Program-made: the position numbers and the translations under genes | In this document: positions 16,406 to 25,605 of the stretch, piece after piece | Position numbering within the stretch: the stretch's first letter is position 1 | Layout of the letters: each line of letters opens with the position of its first letter | The notes under the pieces: generated by a model | Told to the model about the DNA's origin: nothing | Database searches by the model: none | Seen by the model: only the letters and a program-made list of their open reading frames with translations | Assembly: GCA_945901195.1 (NCBI GenBank) | Contig: CAMDKB010000002.1 | Coordinates: 1 to 35,301 of the forward strand | Source: Rhizobium sp. Q54 | GTDB taxonomy: Bacteria > Pseudomonadota > Alphaproteobacteria > Rhizobiales > Beijerinckiaceae | DNA length: 35,301 bases | Direction: 5' to 3'

Positions 16406-17704
16406 TCAGCTGCCGCACTTATTGGTGACGGTGTTGAAGTTGCCGCATTTCTTGCCAACCCAGTCGGCTTCGAGGTCTTTTGAACCTTCGAGGAATTTCG
16501 ACCAGGCGTCACCAGCAACCAGTCCCTTGGTCTGCCACACCACATCAAACTGCCCATCCTTGCGGATTTCACCGATCATGACCGGCTTGGTGATATGGTG
16601 GTTCGGGAGCATTTTGGACATGCCACCGGTCAGGTTCGGAGCCTCGGTGCCCGGCAATGCGTCAATCACCTTGTCCGTGTCAATAGTACCGGCCTTTTCG
16701 ACAGCCTTGACCCACATGTTGAAGCCAACCACATGCGCTTCCATCGGATCATTGGTCACGCGCTTGGCGTTCTTTGTGAATGTCTGCCATTGCTTGATGA
16801 ACGCGTCATTGGCGGGCGTCTTCACTGACTGGAAGTAGTTCCAGGCCGCAAGGTGGCCAATAAGGTTGGACGTATCGATGCCGGCCAGTTCTTCTTCACC
16901 CACCGAGAAAGCGACAACTGGTATGTCCGTCGCCTTGATGCCAGCGTTAGCAAGTTCTTTGTAGAAAGGCACGTTGGCATCGCCATTGATGGTCGATACC
17001 ACAGCTGTTTTCTTACCAGCAGAACCGAACTTCTTGATGTCGGCCACGATCGTCTGCCAATCGGAATGTCCGAAGGGGGTGTAGTTGATCATGATGTCTT
17101 CTGCGGGAACGCCCTTGGCTTTCAGATAGGCTTCGAGAATTTTGTTGGTCGTGCGAGGATAAACATAGTCAGTTCCCGCCAGAATCCAGCGCTTCACTTC
17201 ACCGCCATCCTTGCTCATCAGATAGTCAACGGCAGGAATGGCCTGCTGATTGGGCGCAGCGCCAGTGTAAAACACGTTGCGCTCGCTTTCCTCGCCTTCA
17301 TATTGGACTGGATAAAAGAGGATGCTGTTGAGTTCTTTGAACACGGGCAGCACCGATTTCCGGCTCACCGAGGTCCAGCAGCCAAACACTGCGGCGACTT
17401 TTTGTTGAGCGATCAGTTCGCGCGCCTTTTCAGCAAACAGCGGCCAGTTCGAAGCGGGATCGACAACCACGGCTTCCAGTTTCTTGCCGAGCAATCCACC
17501 CTTTTTGTTCTGCTCTTCGATAAGCATAAGCATAACGTCTTTCAGCGTCGTCTCGCTGATCGCCATTGTTCCGGAAAGTGAATGCAGAATTCCGACCTTG
17601 ATCGTCTCCTGCGCGAAGGCAGGAATTGAGGCGCCCAGCATCATTGCGCCACCCAAGACTGCGGACAATGCGCCGCGCCTGCTGATCTTCCCAAAACTCA
17701 TGTC
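16406..17704 (-). CDS. urtA: urea ABC transporter substrate-binding protein UrtA
   Basis: The 432-residue periplasmic protein binds urea. Residues 1-30 form a signal with a twin-arginine-like SRRGAL at 7-12, a hydrophobic stretch and AFA-QE cleavage. The mature protein starts ETIKVGILHSLSGTMAISE, the hallmark of UrtA/AmiC-type binding proteins, and continues with WTSVSRKSVLPVFKE and LFYPVQYEGEE. I chose the ATG at 17704 because TGAGGT lies about seven bases upstream; an ATG three codons earlier lacks a ribosome site. It is the first gene of the urt run, under a sigma-54-like promoter. Confidence 0.96.
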   Translation of the reverse strand, partial: DMSFGKISRRGALSAVLGGAMMLGASIPAFAQETIKVGILHSLSGTMAISETTLKDVMLMLIEEQNKKGGLLGKKLEAVVVDPASNWPLFAEKARELIAQQKVAAVFGCWTSVSRKSVLPVFKELNSILFYPVQYEGEESERNVFYTGAAPNQQAIPAVDYLMSKDGGEVKRWILAGTDYVYPRTTNKILEAYLKAKGVPAEDIMINYTPFGHSDWQTIVADIKKFGSAGKKTAVVSTINGDANVPFYKELANAGIKATDIPVVAFSVGEEELAGIDTSNLIGHLAAWNYFQSVKTPANDAFIKQWQTFTKNAKRVTNDPMEAHVVGFNMWVKAVEKAGTIDTDKVIDALPGTEAPNLTGGMSKMLPNHHITKPVMIGEIRKDGQFDVVWQTKGLVAGDAWSKFLEGSKDLEADWVGKKCGNFNTVTNKCGS

Positions 17705-17741
17705 GAACCTCATTTAGCGGCTTCATTGCCGTTAACTGTTC

Positions 17742-17757
17742 AGCAAGCTGTGTGCCA
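17742..17757 (-). promoter_or_regulatory. sigma-54-type promoter of urtA
   Basis: On the minus strand the sequence reads TGGCACACAGCTTGCT. Against the sigma-54 consensus TGGCACG-N4-TTGCT it differs at one base only, and the -24 GG and -12 GC have the required spacing. Transcription would start near 17730, leaving a leader of roughly 25-30 bases before urtA. Sigma-54 with NtrC normally drives nitrogen-limitation genes, which suits urea uptake. No clear NtrC site was identified upstream in the 17758-17944 gap. Confidence 0.75.
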
Positions 17758-17944
17758 AGTCCGATACATTTCGACAAGTATATGTTTTTATTGAAGATTG
17801 TAACTCACAATGGCGCTATAACCCACTGCACCGCATCCAGCTTCTATGCCTAAATAAATGGCAAACATCTGCTTAAATGATGAGCGTTTGATAGGTTCGA
17901 ATGCACGCACAGATTCAAACGCAGGCGTCATGGTGATAAATTCA

Positions 17945-18571
17945 TCAGCCGGGGAGCCCGCCGCGCGCTATTATGAATCGAGTGACCACATCAAGCCCCT
18001 GCCCCGTTCGCATATTGGTGAAAACGAAGGGCCGGTCGCCACGCTGACGCTTGGTGTCGCTTTCCATGATGGAGAGATCAGCGCCAACCATTGGCGCAAG
18101 ATCGATCTTGTTGATCACCAGCAAATCTGATCGGGTAATGCCGGGCCCGCCCTTGCGCGGTATCTTTTCGCCCTGAGCCACATCGATCACATAGATGGTG
18201 AGGTCGGCAAGTTCCGGACTGAAGGTCGCCGCCAGATTATCACCGCCCGATTCGATGAGGATGAGATCAAGCAAGGGAAATTTTGCCCGCATTTGCGCCA
18301 CCGCATGGAGATTGATGGAGCAATCCTCGCGAATGGCTGTATGCGGGCACCCACCCGTCTCAACGCCTAGAATACGTTCTTGCGGCAGCGCGCCTGCTGC
18401 AGTCAGAATCCGCGCGTCCTCCTGCGTATAAATATCATTGGTGATGGCACAGAGATCGTAGGTATCCCGCAGCCTTTTGCAGATATTCTCAACCAGCGCC
18501 GTCTTGCCGGCGCCCACCGGACCACCTATGCCCACGCGCAATGGACCATTATTGTTGCTGACTGCATTCAT
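17945..18571 (-). CDS. ureG: urease accessory GTPase UreG
   Basis: The 208-residue SIMIBI-class GTPase supplies energy for nickel insertion into urease. The P-loop is GGPVGAGKT (16-24). The metal-binding Cys-Pro-His appears in [17 protein letters not shown], and the switch region follows as [22 protein letters not shown] guanine-recognition NKID lies in [17 protein letters not shown]. The start overlaps the ureF stop by four bases. Some 240 bases separate its end from urtA, where a new promoter lies. No missing residue is seen. Confidence 0.97.
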   Translation of the reverse strand: MNAVSNNNGPLRVGIGGPVGAGKTALVENICKRLRDTYDLCAITNDIYTQEDARILTAAGALPQERILGVETGGCPHTAIREDCSINLHAVAQMRAKFPLLDLILIESGGDNLAATFSPELADLTIYVIDVAQGEKIPRKGGPGITRSDLLVINKIDLAPMVGADLSIMESDTKRQRGDRPFVFTNMRTGQGLDVVTRFIIARGGLPG

Positions 18572-19245
18572 GAGCGGAACAACCTCGAATTCTGAGTTTC
18601 ATGGCGCATGGCGGCTATATCGGCACGAAAAGCTGATCCGCCAAGCTCGTCAAGCGAAGATTGTTCTGCGCGATCAGCGACCGCTCGCGCCACCGTGGTA
18701 AGTTCGGCGATGGCCTTCTGTCCGTCAGTCTGTCCGATCACATTCAAACGCACGCAAGCTGAAACGAGATTGGAAGCAAAAGCAGAAACAAAACTCTCCA
18801 ATGTCGGCCGTAATGGAATATCATGGGCCGCGGCCGCAGCAGCGAATACGATACAATACGGTGTATTCCCGCCAACTGCCTCTGCAAAGCGTTCAATATC
18901 TGGATGCGGCCAGGCGGCGCGCGTGGCTGCAAGGAACGCTGCGCCTTGCTGCAAGGACTCAAGACGCCGCTCGCGCGAGGCAGCCAGTGCGACAGCTAGT
19001 TCGGCCAGCACAGGCAGTCGCCCGCCGCCCGCCTGTGCATCATGCAAGGCATTGACGAACAGAACCGCATCGTTATGGCCGGAGCCATGAACCAGAATGC
19101 CTGCCACCCAATCGACAAGAGAGGCGCGGTCTTTGATGTCGCCTGCTTCGACAGCCCATTCGAGACCATGCGAATAGGCATAGGCGCCAACCGGGTAGGC
19201 CGGCGAAAGCCAGGCCATCAGCGTCAGAGCGCTGCCATCGCTCAC
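18568..19245 (-). CDS. ureF: urease accessory protein UreF
   Basis: The 225-residue all-helical chaperone links UreD to UreG. Family segments are [29 protein letters not shown] near the N-terminus and [23 protein letters not shown] in the second half. The start is a GTG at 19245, nine bases after the ureE stop; the ATG alternatives inside would cut conserved sequence. Its end overlaps ureG by four bases, so E, F and G form one operon. Confidence 0.95.
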   Translation of the reverse strand: MSDGSALTLMAWLSPAYPVGAYAYSHGLEWAVEAGDIKDRASLVDWVAGILVHGSGHNDAVLFVNALHDAQAGGGRLPVLAELAVALAASRERRLESLQQGAAFLAATRAAWPHPDIERFAEAVGGNTPYCIVFAAAAAAHDIPLRPTLESFVSAFASNLVSACVRLNVIGQTDGQKAIAELTTVARAVADRAEQSSLDELGGSAFRADIAAMRHETQNSRLFRS

Positions 19246-19254
19246 TTTTGAGAC

Positions 19255-19971
19255 TTAATGCTTGTGGTCATGTTTATGGCCATGAGCGCCGTGATCGTGA
19301 TGGTCGTGCCCGTGATCCGCATGACCATGATGTTCATGTTCACAGGACGCATCGTGTACGTGGCCCGCCTCACCATGCGCAGGCTTGTGGCCATGATCAT
19401 GATGATCGTGCTTGTGATCATGGTCATGTCCATGCTCGTGTTTGCTATGATCATGCTTGGCGTGATCATGCTTGGCGTGATCGTGTTTGCCATGATCATG
19501 CTTGCCATGCGCGTGCGGCTGTGCGGATTGCGCTTCCTGCACGGCCTCATAGGCGCCGCCATCCGGCTCGAACGGCGCTTCTATATGGATGACTTTTGCC
19601 CCCAGCGACTTCACCATGTCTTCCAGCACGTGATCACGTCGGATGCGGATACTTTTTGGGAGAATTTCGGCGGGCGCGTGCCGGTTGCCCAGATGATAGG
19701 CAAGCCGGACCACCAGTCGGGGATCACTGGTGCGGACTTCAGCCAGCTCTTCAGGCGCTGCGACGACTTCGATCAGACGGCCGTCTTCCAGAACAAGGGC
19801 ATCGCCGCCGCGAATATGCACTGCATCGGGCAGATCCAGCAGAAACTCCGTACCGCGCACCCCCGTCATGGTTACACGCCGGCGGTGCCGCTCCTCATAG
19901 TCAAGCACAACGGAATCAGCAGCCTTCGCCTGCCAGGCGCCCTTGCCGGAAATGAAATTCGCGCGGATCAT
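19255..19971 (-). CDS. ureE: urease nickel metallochaperone UreE with very long His-rich tail
   Basis: The 238-residue protein has a normal UreE core of about 150 residues: the peptide-binding domain through DALVLEDG and the metal domain with [13 protein letters not shown], where His98 matches the interface nickel ligand. Residues 153-238 form a low-complexity tail with 37 histidines in 86 residues, mainly KHDHA and GHDH repeats, plus one Cys. Family members often end in a short His tail; this one is far longer. It should bind several nickel ions and may store as well as deliver them. AAGGAG lies six bases before the ATG at 19971. It starts the ureEFG run, with a ModA-like gene 92 bases upstream. 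Confidence 0.95.
   Translation of the reverse strand: MIRANFISGKGAWQAKAADSVVLDYEERHRRRVTMTGVRGTEFLLDLPDAVHIRGGDALVLEDGRLIEVVAAPEELAEVRTSDPRLVVRLAYHLGNRHAPAEILPKSIRIRRDHVLEDMVKSLGAKVIHIEAPFEPDGGAYEAVQEAQSAQPHAHGKHDHGKHDHAKHDHAKHDHSKHEHGHDHDHKHDHHDHGHKPAHGEAGHVHDASCEHEHHGHADHGHDHHDHGAHGHKHDHKH
19258..19515 (-). repeat. His-codon repeat tract in ureE
   Basis: The 258-base tract encodes the His-rich tail. At DNA level it includes near-identical units of about 15 bases (GATCATGCTTGGCGT and variants) in tandem around 19450-19505. Such repeats can expand or shrink by slippage, so tail length may vary between strains. Confidence 0.8.
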
Positions 19972-20063
19972 GATGGTCTCCTTCACAACACTGGATATGG
20001 CAGGCGGAGACGCTCTGCAACTGGCCGCGCCAAACCAGCGATTTCGCTCTTGCCGACTGAAAA

Positions 20064-20741
20064 CTATAAAACCCCGCTTTGGCGAAAGTGTTGGATGCCT
20101 CCCGGCCCTGAAATCTCGTCCAGAACCCGAATCGCACCGGGAATTTCTGCAGAACGCTTGAGGACTCCCCCCGCATACATCAGCGGCAAATCGAATTGGG
20201 GCGGCACCGAGCCGCCATAGTCTGTTCCCTTGGCCCGCCAGGCCATCAATTCGGTGGTCGGGCCGAAGGCTAGCGTATTCCCGTCGCCGCCGGCCAACGC
20301 CGCCAGCATCTCGGTGGCCCGTTCAAAAGTCCGGAGTTTACCATTCAGCGCGGCGGACAGACCAACCCCGGCAAGCCAGGCGCGCATATGGACCCCCGTC
20401 GGCGCACTTGTCAGATATAGCTGCCCCGCTCCATTCACGGCGCGCGCCAGCGCTTCACCGTCTGTCATAGCTGGGACGGGTTGACCGGATTTGACCGCAT
20501 AGCCAATACCGGTGAAGCCGAACCGCCGCCGCGAGCCATCGGCGAGCAAGCCGCGCTTTTCCAGATCCTCGATCATGTCTTCGGGAATGATCAAAATATC
20601 CCCATCGCTTTTGCCATGCAAAGCAGCTTCATGAATGAGGTGCCCGTGATCAGTCGCAATTTCGATCCGTGCGCGCGGCAGCAGCGACCCAACCGCCGCC
20701 CGCGCCCCATACAGCGTCGATCCTGCAGACAGGATTTTCAT
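20064..20741 (-). CDS. ModA-like substrate-binding domain protein without signal peptide
   Basis: The 225-residue protein has the look of a class II periplasmic-binding fold of the molybdate-binding (SBP_bac_11) type: [20 protein letters not shown] at the start, [36 protein letters not shown], and [14 protein letters not shown] late. Helix-strand order fits, but there is no signal peptide or lipobox, so it may stay in the cytoplasm. The ATG at 20741 has a GGAGAAGG ribosome site; an ATG at 20768 overlaps the preceding stop (ATGA). No modBC genes are present. It lies between a Bug-type protein and ureE. A role in nickel or nitrogen supply would be a guess. Confidence 0.7.
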   Translation of the reverse strand: MKILSAGSTLYGARAAVGSLLPRARIEIATDHGHLIHEAALHGKSDGDILIIPEDMIEDLEKRGLLADGSRRRFGFTGIGYAVKSGQPVPAMTDGEALARAVNGAGQLYLTSAPTGVHMRAWLAGVGLSAALNGKLRTFERATEMLAALAGGDGNTLAFGPTTELMAWRAKGTDYGGSVPPQFDLPLMYAGGVLKRSAEIPGAIRVLDEISGPGGIQHFRQSGVL

Positions 20742-20764
20742 GGTCAGACCTTCTCCGCCACCGT

Positions 20765-21793
20765 TCATTGCAGCCTGATCACTTCCTTTGCGCGTTCGAC
20801 GATCTCGGGCGGCGTTGCGGTGAACCCCTTCCAAAGCTTTTCAACGGCCTCGCCCGTCATGGGTGAAATCTCAAGACCCGTTCTGGTTGCGTCCTCCACA
20901 AACTTCGCATCGCGCATCGTGTCCATGAATGCCTTGCGCAACGCCTCTACACGCGGCTGAGGAACTCCGGGCGGCAGCATATACAAGCGTCCAAGTACTT
21001 GCACATCAAGGAGGATGCCGAACAATTGCTTGTCCGCTTCGGTCTTTGCAAAGTCGCGTGCATGCGGAATATCGCCCAGCGCCTTCATCGGCTCACCACT
21101 GAGCTGGACGATCACCTTGAACTCACCGGTGTCGACTTCGCTTTTCCAGAAAGAATTGATTGTAGACCAACCAAGGCCGCAGATGCCGTGAACCTCGCCA
21201 TTCAACATCGCTGCTTTCACGCTGGCCGAGCCTTTGTAGCCCGGCACGATACGAAGTTTTCCACCCATGAGATTTTTCACGGCCAGGGCGGAAACAATCA
21301 ACGGGCCTGTCGGACCAGTTGCACCGAAAATGGTTTCTTTCTTCTGCAGATCGGCAAAGGTCTTGATGCCCGATTGCGCTGAAACCCCACAGAGCGAATT
21401 TGTCTGTTCTGCGTTCCCGATCCAGATGAATTTTGATGGATCGAATTTCGCCGCCTTGTTGCCGAACAAGGGCTCCAGCGGAACGTTCTGGGTGAAAGTT
21501 GCCATCACTGTTCCGTCACGCGGCGCAATGTTATAAAGCCAGTTGGCCGATTGGATGCCGCTGGCCCCCGGCATGTTCTGTACGATCATCGACGGCGAAC
21601 CAGGAATATAACGCGCCATGTGCCGGTAGATCACGCGCGTATAAATATCAAAGCCGGTGCCCGGCTCATGGCCAACCACCATCGAAATGGTTTTGCCTGT
21701 ATAGAAATCGGAAACTTCATCGGCGCTCGCAGGGGCGACCATCGTTAAGCAGACAAGCCAGCCACCGCCGAGCATCCTGAGCCAAAGAGCCAT
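20765..21793 (-). CDS. Bug-family (TctC-like) solute-binding protein
   Basis: The 342-residue protein has a signal peptide (residues 1-24, ending ASADE) and the Bug fold pattern: FYTGKTISMVVGHEPGTGFD, then RHMARYIPGSPSMIVQNMPGASG, IFGATGPTGP and a C-terminal helix region (RVEALRKAFMDTM). Bug proteins bind carboxylates or other small solutes in the periplasm for tripartite tricarboxylate transporters. No tctA or tctB is in the window, so it is an orphan. It is the first gene of the run that continues into the ModA-like gene and ureEFG. The ligand cannot be inferred. Confidence 0.85.
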   Translation of the reverse strand: MALWLRMLGGGWLVCLTMVAPASADEVSDFYTGKTISMVVGHEPGTGFDIYTRVIYRHMARYIPGSPSMIVQNMPGASGIQSANWLYNIAPRDGTVMATFTQNVPLEPLFGNKAAKFDPSKFIWIGNAEQTNSLCGVSAQSGIKTFADLQKKETIFGATGPTGPLIVSALAVKNLMGGKLRIVPGYKGSASVKAAMLNGEVHGICGLGWSTINSFWKSEVDTGEFKVIVQLSGEPMKALGDIPHARDFAKTEADKQLFGILLDVQVLGRLYMLPPGVPQPRVEALRKAFMDTMRDAKFVEDATRTGLEISPMTGEAVEKLWKGFTATPPEIVERAKEVIRLQ

Positions 21794-22166
21794 TTATGCC
21801 TCCCGTTTCCCAACCTGACAGCAAGCTTAGGCTCCCGGGACACCGCACACAAGAAATAGCGGGCTATTGCAGTGGTTGGGTCAGCTCATATCAGCGCTTG
21901 TGAGCCAATCAATAGCACTGGCTATCCATTCCTGCTCTATCGGCAGATCGGAGAACAAATTCGGCCCAATCACCGTACCGCATCATTTGCCCCAAGGCTC
22001 CCAAGCCGATTGAACCTGCAATTTTTCGCACTGCACTAGCCATGCGCCAAAATCCGGTGTATGAGCGCGCCGACGAATTCACGGCATGGGTCGATCACCC
22101 CACAGGCGTTTTTGCGCCTTGATCAGGGTGTGTTTCCCGGCCTTCAGACATCGAACGGAGTTTAAA
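21794..22166. other. intergenic region between the urea locus and rpmF
   Basis: No gene of normal size or family is visible in these 373 bases. The region must hold the divergent promoters of the Bug-type gene (- strand) and rpmF (+ strand). A small hairpin, AGGCG-TTTTTG-CGCCT, lies near 22105-22120 upstream of rpmF. I could not identify convincing promoter boxes. Confidence 0.5.
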
Positions 22167-22358
22167 ATGGCAGTTCCCAGACGTAAAACATCGCCCTCGC
22201 GCCGCGGCATGCGCCGTTCCGCCGATGCCCTCGCCAAGCCCACCTACGTGGAAGACAAGGATTCCGGCGAACTTCGCCGTCCCCACCATGTCGATCTGAA
22301 AACCGGCATGTATCGTGGCCGCCAGATCTTGAAGCCTAAAAAGGCTATCGTAGAATAA
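22167..22358 (+). CDS. rpmF: 50S ribosomal protein L32
   Basis: The 63-residue basic protein starts [20 protein letters not shown] and continues [27 protein letters not shown], the alphaproteobacterial form of L32 without the zinc-binding cysteines. It is part of the large ribosomal subunit. GGAG lies about six bases before the ATG. It appears monocistronic: a terminator follows at 22382. The family form is one of the better taxonomic hints in this window. Confidence 0.97.
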   Translation: MAVPRRKTSPSRRGMRRSADALAKPTYVEDKDSGELRRPHHVDLKTGMYRGRQILKPKKAIVE

Positions 22359-22381
22359 CATCCGCTTGAGACAGCAATACG

Positions 22382-22407
22382 AAGGCGGGCCACGGCTCGC
22401 CTTTTTT
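22382..22407 (+). terminator. intrinsic terminator after rpmF
   Basis: AAGGCGGG pairs with CTCGCCTT (one G-U pair) around a 6-base loop, followed at once by a run of six T. It starts 24 bases after the rpmF stop. The gene beyond lies on the opposite strand and ends at 22420, so the hairpin sits between convergent genes. Confidence 0.85.
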
Positions 22408-22419
22408 GTTGCGCCGGCT

Positions 22420-23073
22420 TCATTGATTTTCGCGGGTGCTTTTCTGCCCCGGCAGAAAATAGTTCGGTATGATGTCCCGGTTCCTTTCCGTATGGCCGAA
22501 AGTGACATCGCCCAGATAGCTGGCAGACAACAGGCCCGAAGCCCCAGCAAATTTCGTCCCCCAGAAATCCGCCAAACCGTGAAAATTTGCCCCCTGGAAC
22601 GCTGCATACCCCGTGAAAGCGCAACTATTGAATTGGCCCGGTCCGAGAAAAACTGCCCCTGAAAAGCTCACCGCATTGATGAATATCGAATTTTTTAAAT
22701 TGAAAATCGCCGGGAACACAAAGCCTTCAAAAGAAACAGGCTCCTCGAAGGAGGTACGGCTGAAATCCACGCTCACATCGGGTCCGGGCAATTCACGGCA
22801 GCCCATGGGCAGGCGCGCTTCCAGCAATTCAATAAAAGCCTGCAATTCAGCTTCGTGATAAGGTTGCAGTTCAGCCAGATTGATCCCTCTGGCTAACAGG
22901 GCTTCGAATCTTGGCCCGTCGACCAGACCCGTCATCCAGCGATTCCAGGCCACACGATTTCTGGCCGCCATCTCCGTGTCATAGCCCGATCCGGTCTGCT
23001 CGCCGAAAAGCGTAGCCAGGCAATACCAGGGATTCTGGTTTGCTGATCTGAGCCCGCCGTGGTGTTCACTCAT
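22420..23073 (-). CDS. pentapeptide-repeat-like protein, unknown function
   Basis: The 217-residue protein has a helical N-terminal half (residues about 30-95, with WNRWMTGLVDGPRFEALLA) and a C-terminal half (about 103-180) in which Phe or a small hydrophobic residue recurs every five residues: VDFSRTSFEEPVSFEGFVF, NSCAFTGYAAFQGANFHGL. This is the spacing of pentapeptide repeats that build a right-handed beta helix. No signal peptide is present. The start lacks a strong ribosome site, but no better one exists. Functions in this superfamily are very diverse, and none is assigned. It converges with rpmF. Confidence 0.7.
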   Translation of the reverse strand: MSEHHGGLRSANQNPWYCLATLFGEQTGSGYDTEMAARNRVAWNRWMTGLVDGPRFEALLARGINLAELQPYHEAELQAFIELLEARLPMGCRELPGPDVSVDFSRTSFEEPVSFEGFVFPAIFNLKNSIFINAVSFSGAVFLGPGQFNSCAFTGYAAFQGANFHGLADFWGTKFAGASGLLSASYLGDVTFGHTERNRDIIPNYFLPGQKSTRENQ

Positions 23074-23318
23074 GTTATTTCGCCCGAAATCTTGCGCCCA
23101 ATGGTCTTGCCAAACGTCAACTCTGCGACCGCAGCTTCAGGCGGCACGGGTTAAACGCGGCTCTGCTTAGACAGCGCCAGCGGGCGCTCCGGTGTGCGTC
23201 ACGGCACAAGGCCATCTGGTGCAAAGCTTGCGACTTCAACGAAACGCGACTGGATTTGTTTCAAACCCGGAAAAAGCGTCACGAAACGGCGCAAAACGCG
23301 CCCTGCCGAGGGCTAGCT

Positions 23319-23600
23319 ATGGTCGCGAGCGGAAACTGGGAATGTGCTGGACCGCACAGGCGCAGATCTCTGATTGCTGGCGTGGCCGCGCTGATCTTGC
23401 TCGGTTCGGATCCAGTTCAGGCAGCCGGCAGCACAATCGGCCGCGCATTTCGGGTACAGGTTACGATGCTGCCATCGGGACAAATAGCCCAAGCCCCAAC
23501 CCAGACCTCCAGCGGCGCAAACACGCCACTATCAGCCAGCCAAAAGCAGCAATTGCTGAAATCCACGCCTGCACCCAGCGTGACAATCACCTGGCAGTAA
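23319..23600 (+). CDS. small exported protein, unknown function
   Basis: The 93-residue product begins MVASGNWECAGPHRRRSLIA. A signal peptide is likely at about 14-36: an Arg-rich region, then a hydrophobic core ending PVQAAGS. The mature part is rich in Ser, Thr, Gln and Pro and has no visible fold (GQIAQAPTQTSSGANTPLSA). I chose the ATG at 23319 because GAGGG lies six bases upstream; the frame is open to 23256. An overlapping frame on the same strand is also open, so coding status is only moderately supported. It converges with ispG. Confidence 0.5.
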   Translation: MVASGNWECAGPHRRRSLIAGVAALILLGSDPVQAAGSTIGRAFRVQVTMLPSGQIAQAPTQTSSGANTPLSASQKQQLLKSTPAPSVTITWQ

Positions 23601-23647
23601 GGCGCTGCGGTATGATGGGCTCGTCATAGGATCAGGACCGCAGCGGA

Positions 23648-24949
23648 CTATTCGGCGGCTTCCCGCCCGCCAAATCTCTTCTCTATGTAATCAGCCACAA
23701 TGGATTGGAATTCTTGGGCAATTCCGGCTCCACGCAATGTCATGGCTTTTTCCCCGTCGATGAAAACAGGCGCCGCGGGCGCTTCACCTGTACCGGGCAG
23801 CGAAATGCCGATATCGGCATGTTTGCTCTCACCGGGACCGTTGACGATGCAGCCCATCACCGCGACATTCAGGCCTTCGACGCCCGGATATTTTTGCTTC
23901 CACCCGGGCATCTCGTCACGGATGTATCCCTGTATTTGCTGCGCCAGCTCCTGGAAGGTTGTTGATGTCGTGCGTCCGCAGCCCGGGCAAGCGGCCACAA
24001 GCGGAATGAACGTGCGAAAGCCCATGGTTTGCAAAAGTTCTTGCGCGACCTTCACTTCTAGCGTTCGGTCCCCGCCGGGCTCAGGGGTCAGGGACACGCG
24101 GATTGTATCGCCAATGCCTTCCTGCAGCAGAATTCCCATCGCAGCCGATGAAGCCACAATGCCCTTGGAACCCATCCCGGCTTCGGTAAGCCCGAGATGA
24201 AGTGCGTAATCACAGCGCTGGGCCAGCATGCGGTAGACGGCGATAAGATCCTGCACAGCAGAAACTTTCGCCGAAAGGATGATGCGGTCCTTGCCAAGCC
24301 CGAGCTGTTGCGCCCGTTCCGCCGACCATATGGCAGACCGGACCAGCGCTTCACGCGTGACAGCGCGCGCATCCAGAGGTCTGGCGGAACGGGCGTTGAT
24401 GTCCATCATGCCAGTCAGCAAGTCCTGATCCAGCGATCCCCAATTCGCGCCAATGCGCACGGATTTGCCGTGTTCGATTGCTTTCTCGACAATTGCCGAG
24501 AACTGGCGATCCTTCTTGTCCTTGAAGCCGACATTTCCCGGATTGATCCGGTATTTGTCCAGTGCCCGCGCGCAGGCGGGATGATCGGCCAGCAATTTGT
24601 GGCCGATATAATGAAAGTCACCGACGAGAGGCGCGTGCACGCCCATCTTGAGCAATTTTTCCTTGATATGGGGAACTGCCGCCGCAGCTTCGTCCCGGTC
24701 CACGGTGATGCGGACAATTTCCGAACCCGCGCGTGCGAGATCGGCGCATTGTTTCACCGTCGCTTCGATATCGGCTGTGTCGGTGTTGGTCATCGACTGC
24801 ACGATAATTGGCCCGTCGCCACCCACTATAACTGCGCCCGGCGCCTCGCCGACGCGCACACCGATGCTACGGTGCCTGGGCAAAGGTTCAGCGCGGACAA
24901 TGAGCCTTTCATCCAAAGATTTTTTCGGCGCCGCTGCGTCGATGTTCAT
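23648..24949 (-). CDS. ispG: 4-hydroxy-3-methylbut-2-enyl diphosphate synthase (IspG/GcpE)
   Basis: The 433-residue enzyme converts methylerythritol cyclodiphosphate to HMBPP in the MEP isoprenoid pathway, using a [4Fe-4S] cluster. Cluster ligands are Cys321 and Cys324 ([10 protein letters not shown]) and Cys367 ([11 protein letters not shown]), with the conserved Glu374. The N-terminal barrel shows [16 protein letters not shown] and [10 protein letters not shown]. The length fits the form common in alphaproteobacteria. I chose the ATG at 24949; an in-frame start 16 codons earlier overlaps the zur end. It follows zur by 23 bases on the same strand, so zinc-responsive coexpression is possible. 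Confidence 0.96.
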   Translation of the reverse strand: MNIDAAAPKKSLDERLIVRAEPLPRHRSIGVRVGEAPGAVIVGGDGPIIVQSMTNTDTADIEATVKQCADLARAGSEIVRITVDRDEAAAAVPHIKEKLLKMGVHAPLVGDFHYIGHKLLADHPACARALDKYRINPGNVGFKDKKDRQFSAIVEKAIEHGKSVRIGANWGSLDQDLLTGMMDINARSARPLDARAVTREALVRSAIWSAERAQQLGLGKDRIILSAKVSAVQDLIAVYRMLAQRCDYALHLGLTEAGMGSKGIVASSAAMGILLQEGIGDTIRVSLTPEPGGDRTLEVKVAQELLQTMGFRTFIPLVAACPGCGRTTSTTFQELAQQIQGYIRDEMPGWKQKYPGVEGLNVAVMGCIVNGPGESKHADIGISLPGTGEAPAAPVFIDGEKAMTLRGAGIAQEFQSIVADYIEKRFGGREAAE

Positions 24950-24972
24950 TGCTTTGTTCCGTTCGTTAGAAT

Positions 24973-25440
24973 TCAGGCAGCACGGCAACCGGCACACAAG
25001 CCGGTGACTTCGACCACCTGGTTGCGGCGAATGAAACTGGATTCGTTCGCCAACACGTCGAGATCATGCCCGAGTGATTCCGAACCGCGCTCGCTGACAG
25101 CGCCACAAGAATCGCAGATCAGAAAAACCAGAGGCTCGTTCGCAGCATGCCGATGCCCGCAAGCCAGATAAGCATTGCGAGACGAGAGCCGATGCACAAG
25201 GCCATTATCCAGCAGAAAATCCAGCGCGCGATACACAGAAATTGGCGCGAGCCGCTTGCCACCCTGAGCCGCCAGTTTGTCGATCATGTCATAGGCGCCA
25301 AGCGGCTTGGCTTCCGCGCACAACAGGTCGAGGATCGCACGCCGTCCTGCGGTCAGGCGCAGCCCGCGCGTGTTCTCACCATGGCCTTCGCAATGCGAAT
25401 GGTCGTGGGGCGCCAAGGGATCCACGGATTTCGATTCCAT
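24973..25440 (-). CDS. zur: Fur-family zinc regulator (Zur-like)
   Basis: The 155-residue protein has a winged-helix domain with recognition helix [11 protein letters not shown] (about 67-77) and a dimer domain with metal sites. Zinc-site residues are Cys94 and His96 (ACGHRH), Cys109 and Cys112 (CDSCG) and Cys149 and Cys152 (CAGC). The [13 protein letters not shown]-terminus is common in Zur of rhizobia. Zur represses zinc uptake genes when zinc is ample. The start is unsure: ATG 25440 has a GGAG too close to it, and a TTG at 25467 is an alternative. It precedes ispG on the same strand and diverges from the dehydrogenase gene. Confidence 0.85.
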   Translation of the reverse strand: MESKSVDPLAPHDHSHCEGHGENTRGLRLTAGRRAILDLLCAEAKPLGAYDMIDKLAAQGGKRLAPISVYRALDFLLDNGLVHRLSSRNAYLACGHRHAANEPLVFLICDSCGAVSERGSESLGHDLDVLANESSFIRRNQVVEVTGLCAGCRAA

Positions 25441-25518
25441 CTCCAAACCATACAGCTTCACAAGCAAAAGAGCGACCCCCTGCTAATGTGAACATGGACA
25501 ATCCTTCATGCCCATACA

Positions 25519-25537
25519 ATATTGTGCATTGCAATAT
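25519..25537. promoter_or_regulatory. AT-rich palindrome between zur and the dehydrogenase gene
   Basis: ATATTG and CAATAT are perfect 6-base arms around a 7-base centre. The site is 79 bases from the zur start and 69 bases before the dehydrogenase start, in a divergent promoter region, so it could be an operator for either gene. It does not closely match a Zur box I could name. Confidence 0.35.
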
Positions 25538-25605
25538 AAATTGCAGCGGTGCATGTTTGGACTATTGCAAGCCTGACCTGGACAGCCGTCAGATAAGGAG
25601 TTCCA

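Noticed and set aside
16853-17581. 242-codon + strand frame
   Set aside because: Antisense to urtA with no supporting motif.
20016-20032. Possible sigma-54 site before ureE (minus strand TGGCGCGGCCAGTTGCA)
   Set aside because: The GG-to-GC spacing is one base too long, which sigma-54 does not tolerate well.
19258-20220. Long + strand frame rich in Met and Val opposite ureE
   Set aside because: It is the complement of the His-codon repeats (CAT read as ATG) and of ureE itself; ureE has clear homology and a ribosome site.
24197-25171. 324-codon + strand frame
   Set aside because: It runs antisense across ispG and zur, two well-supported genes.
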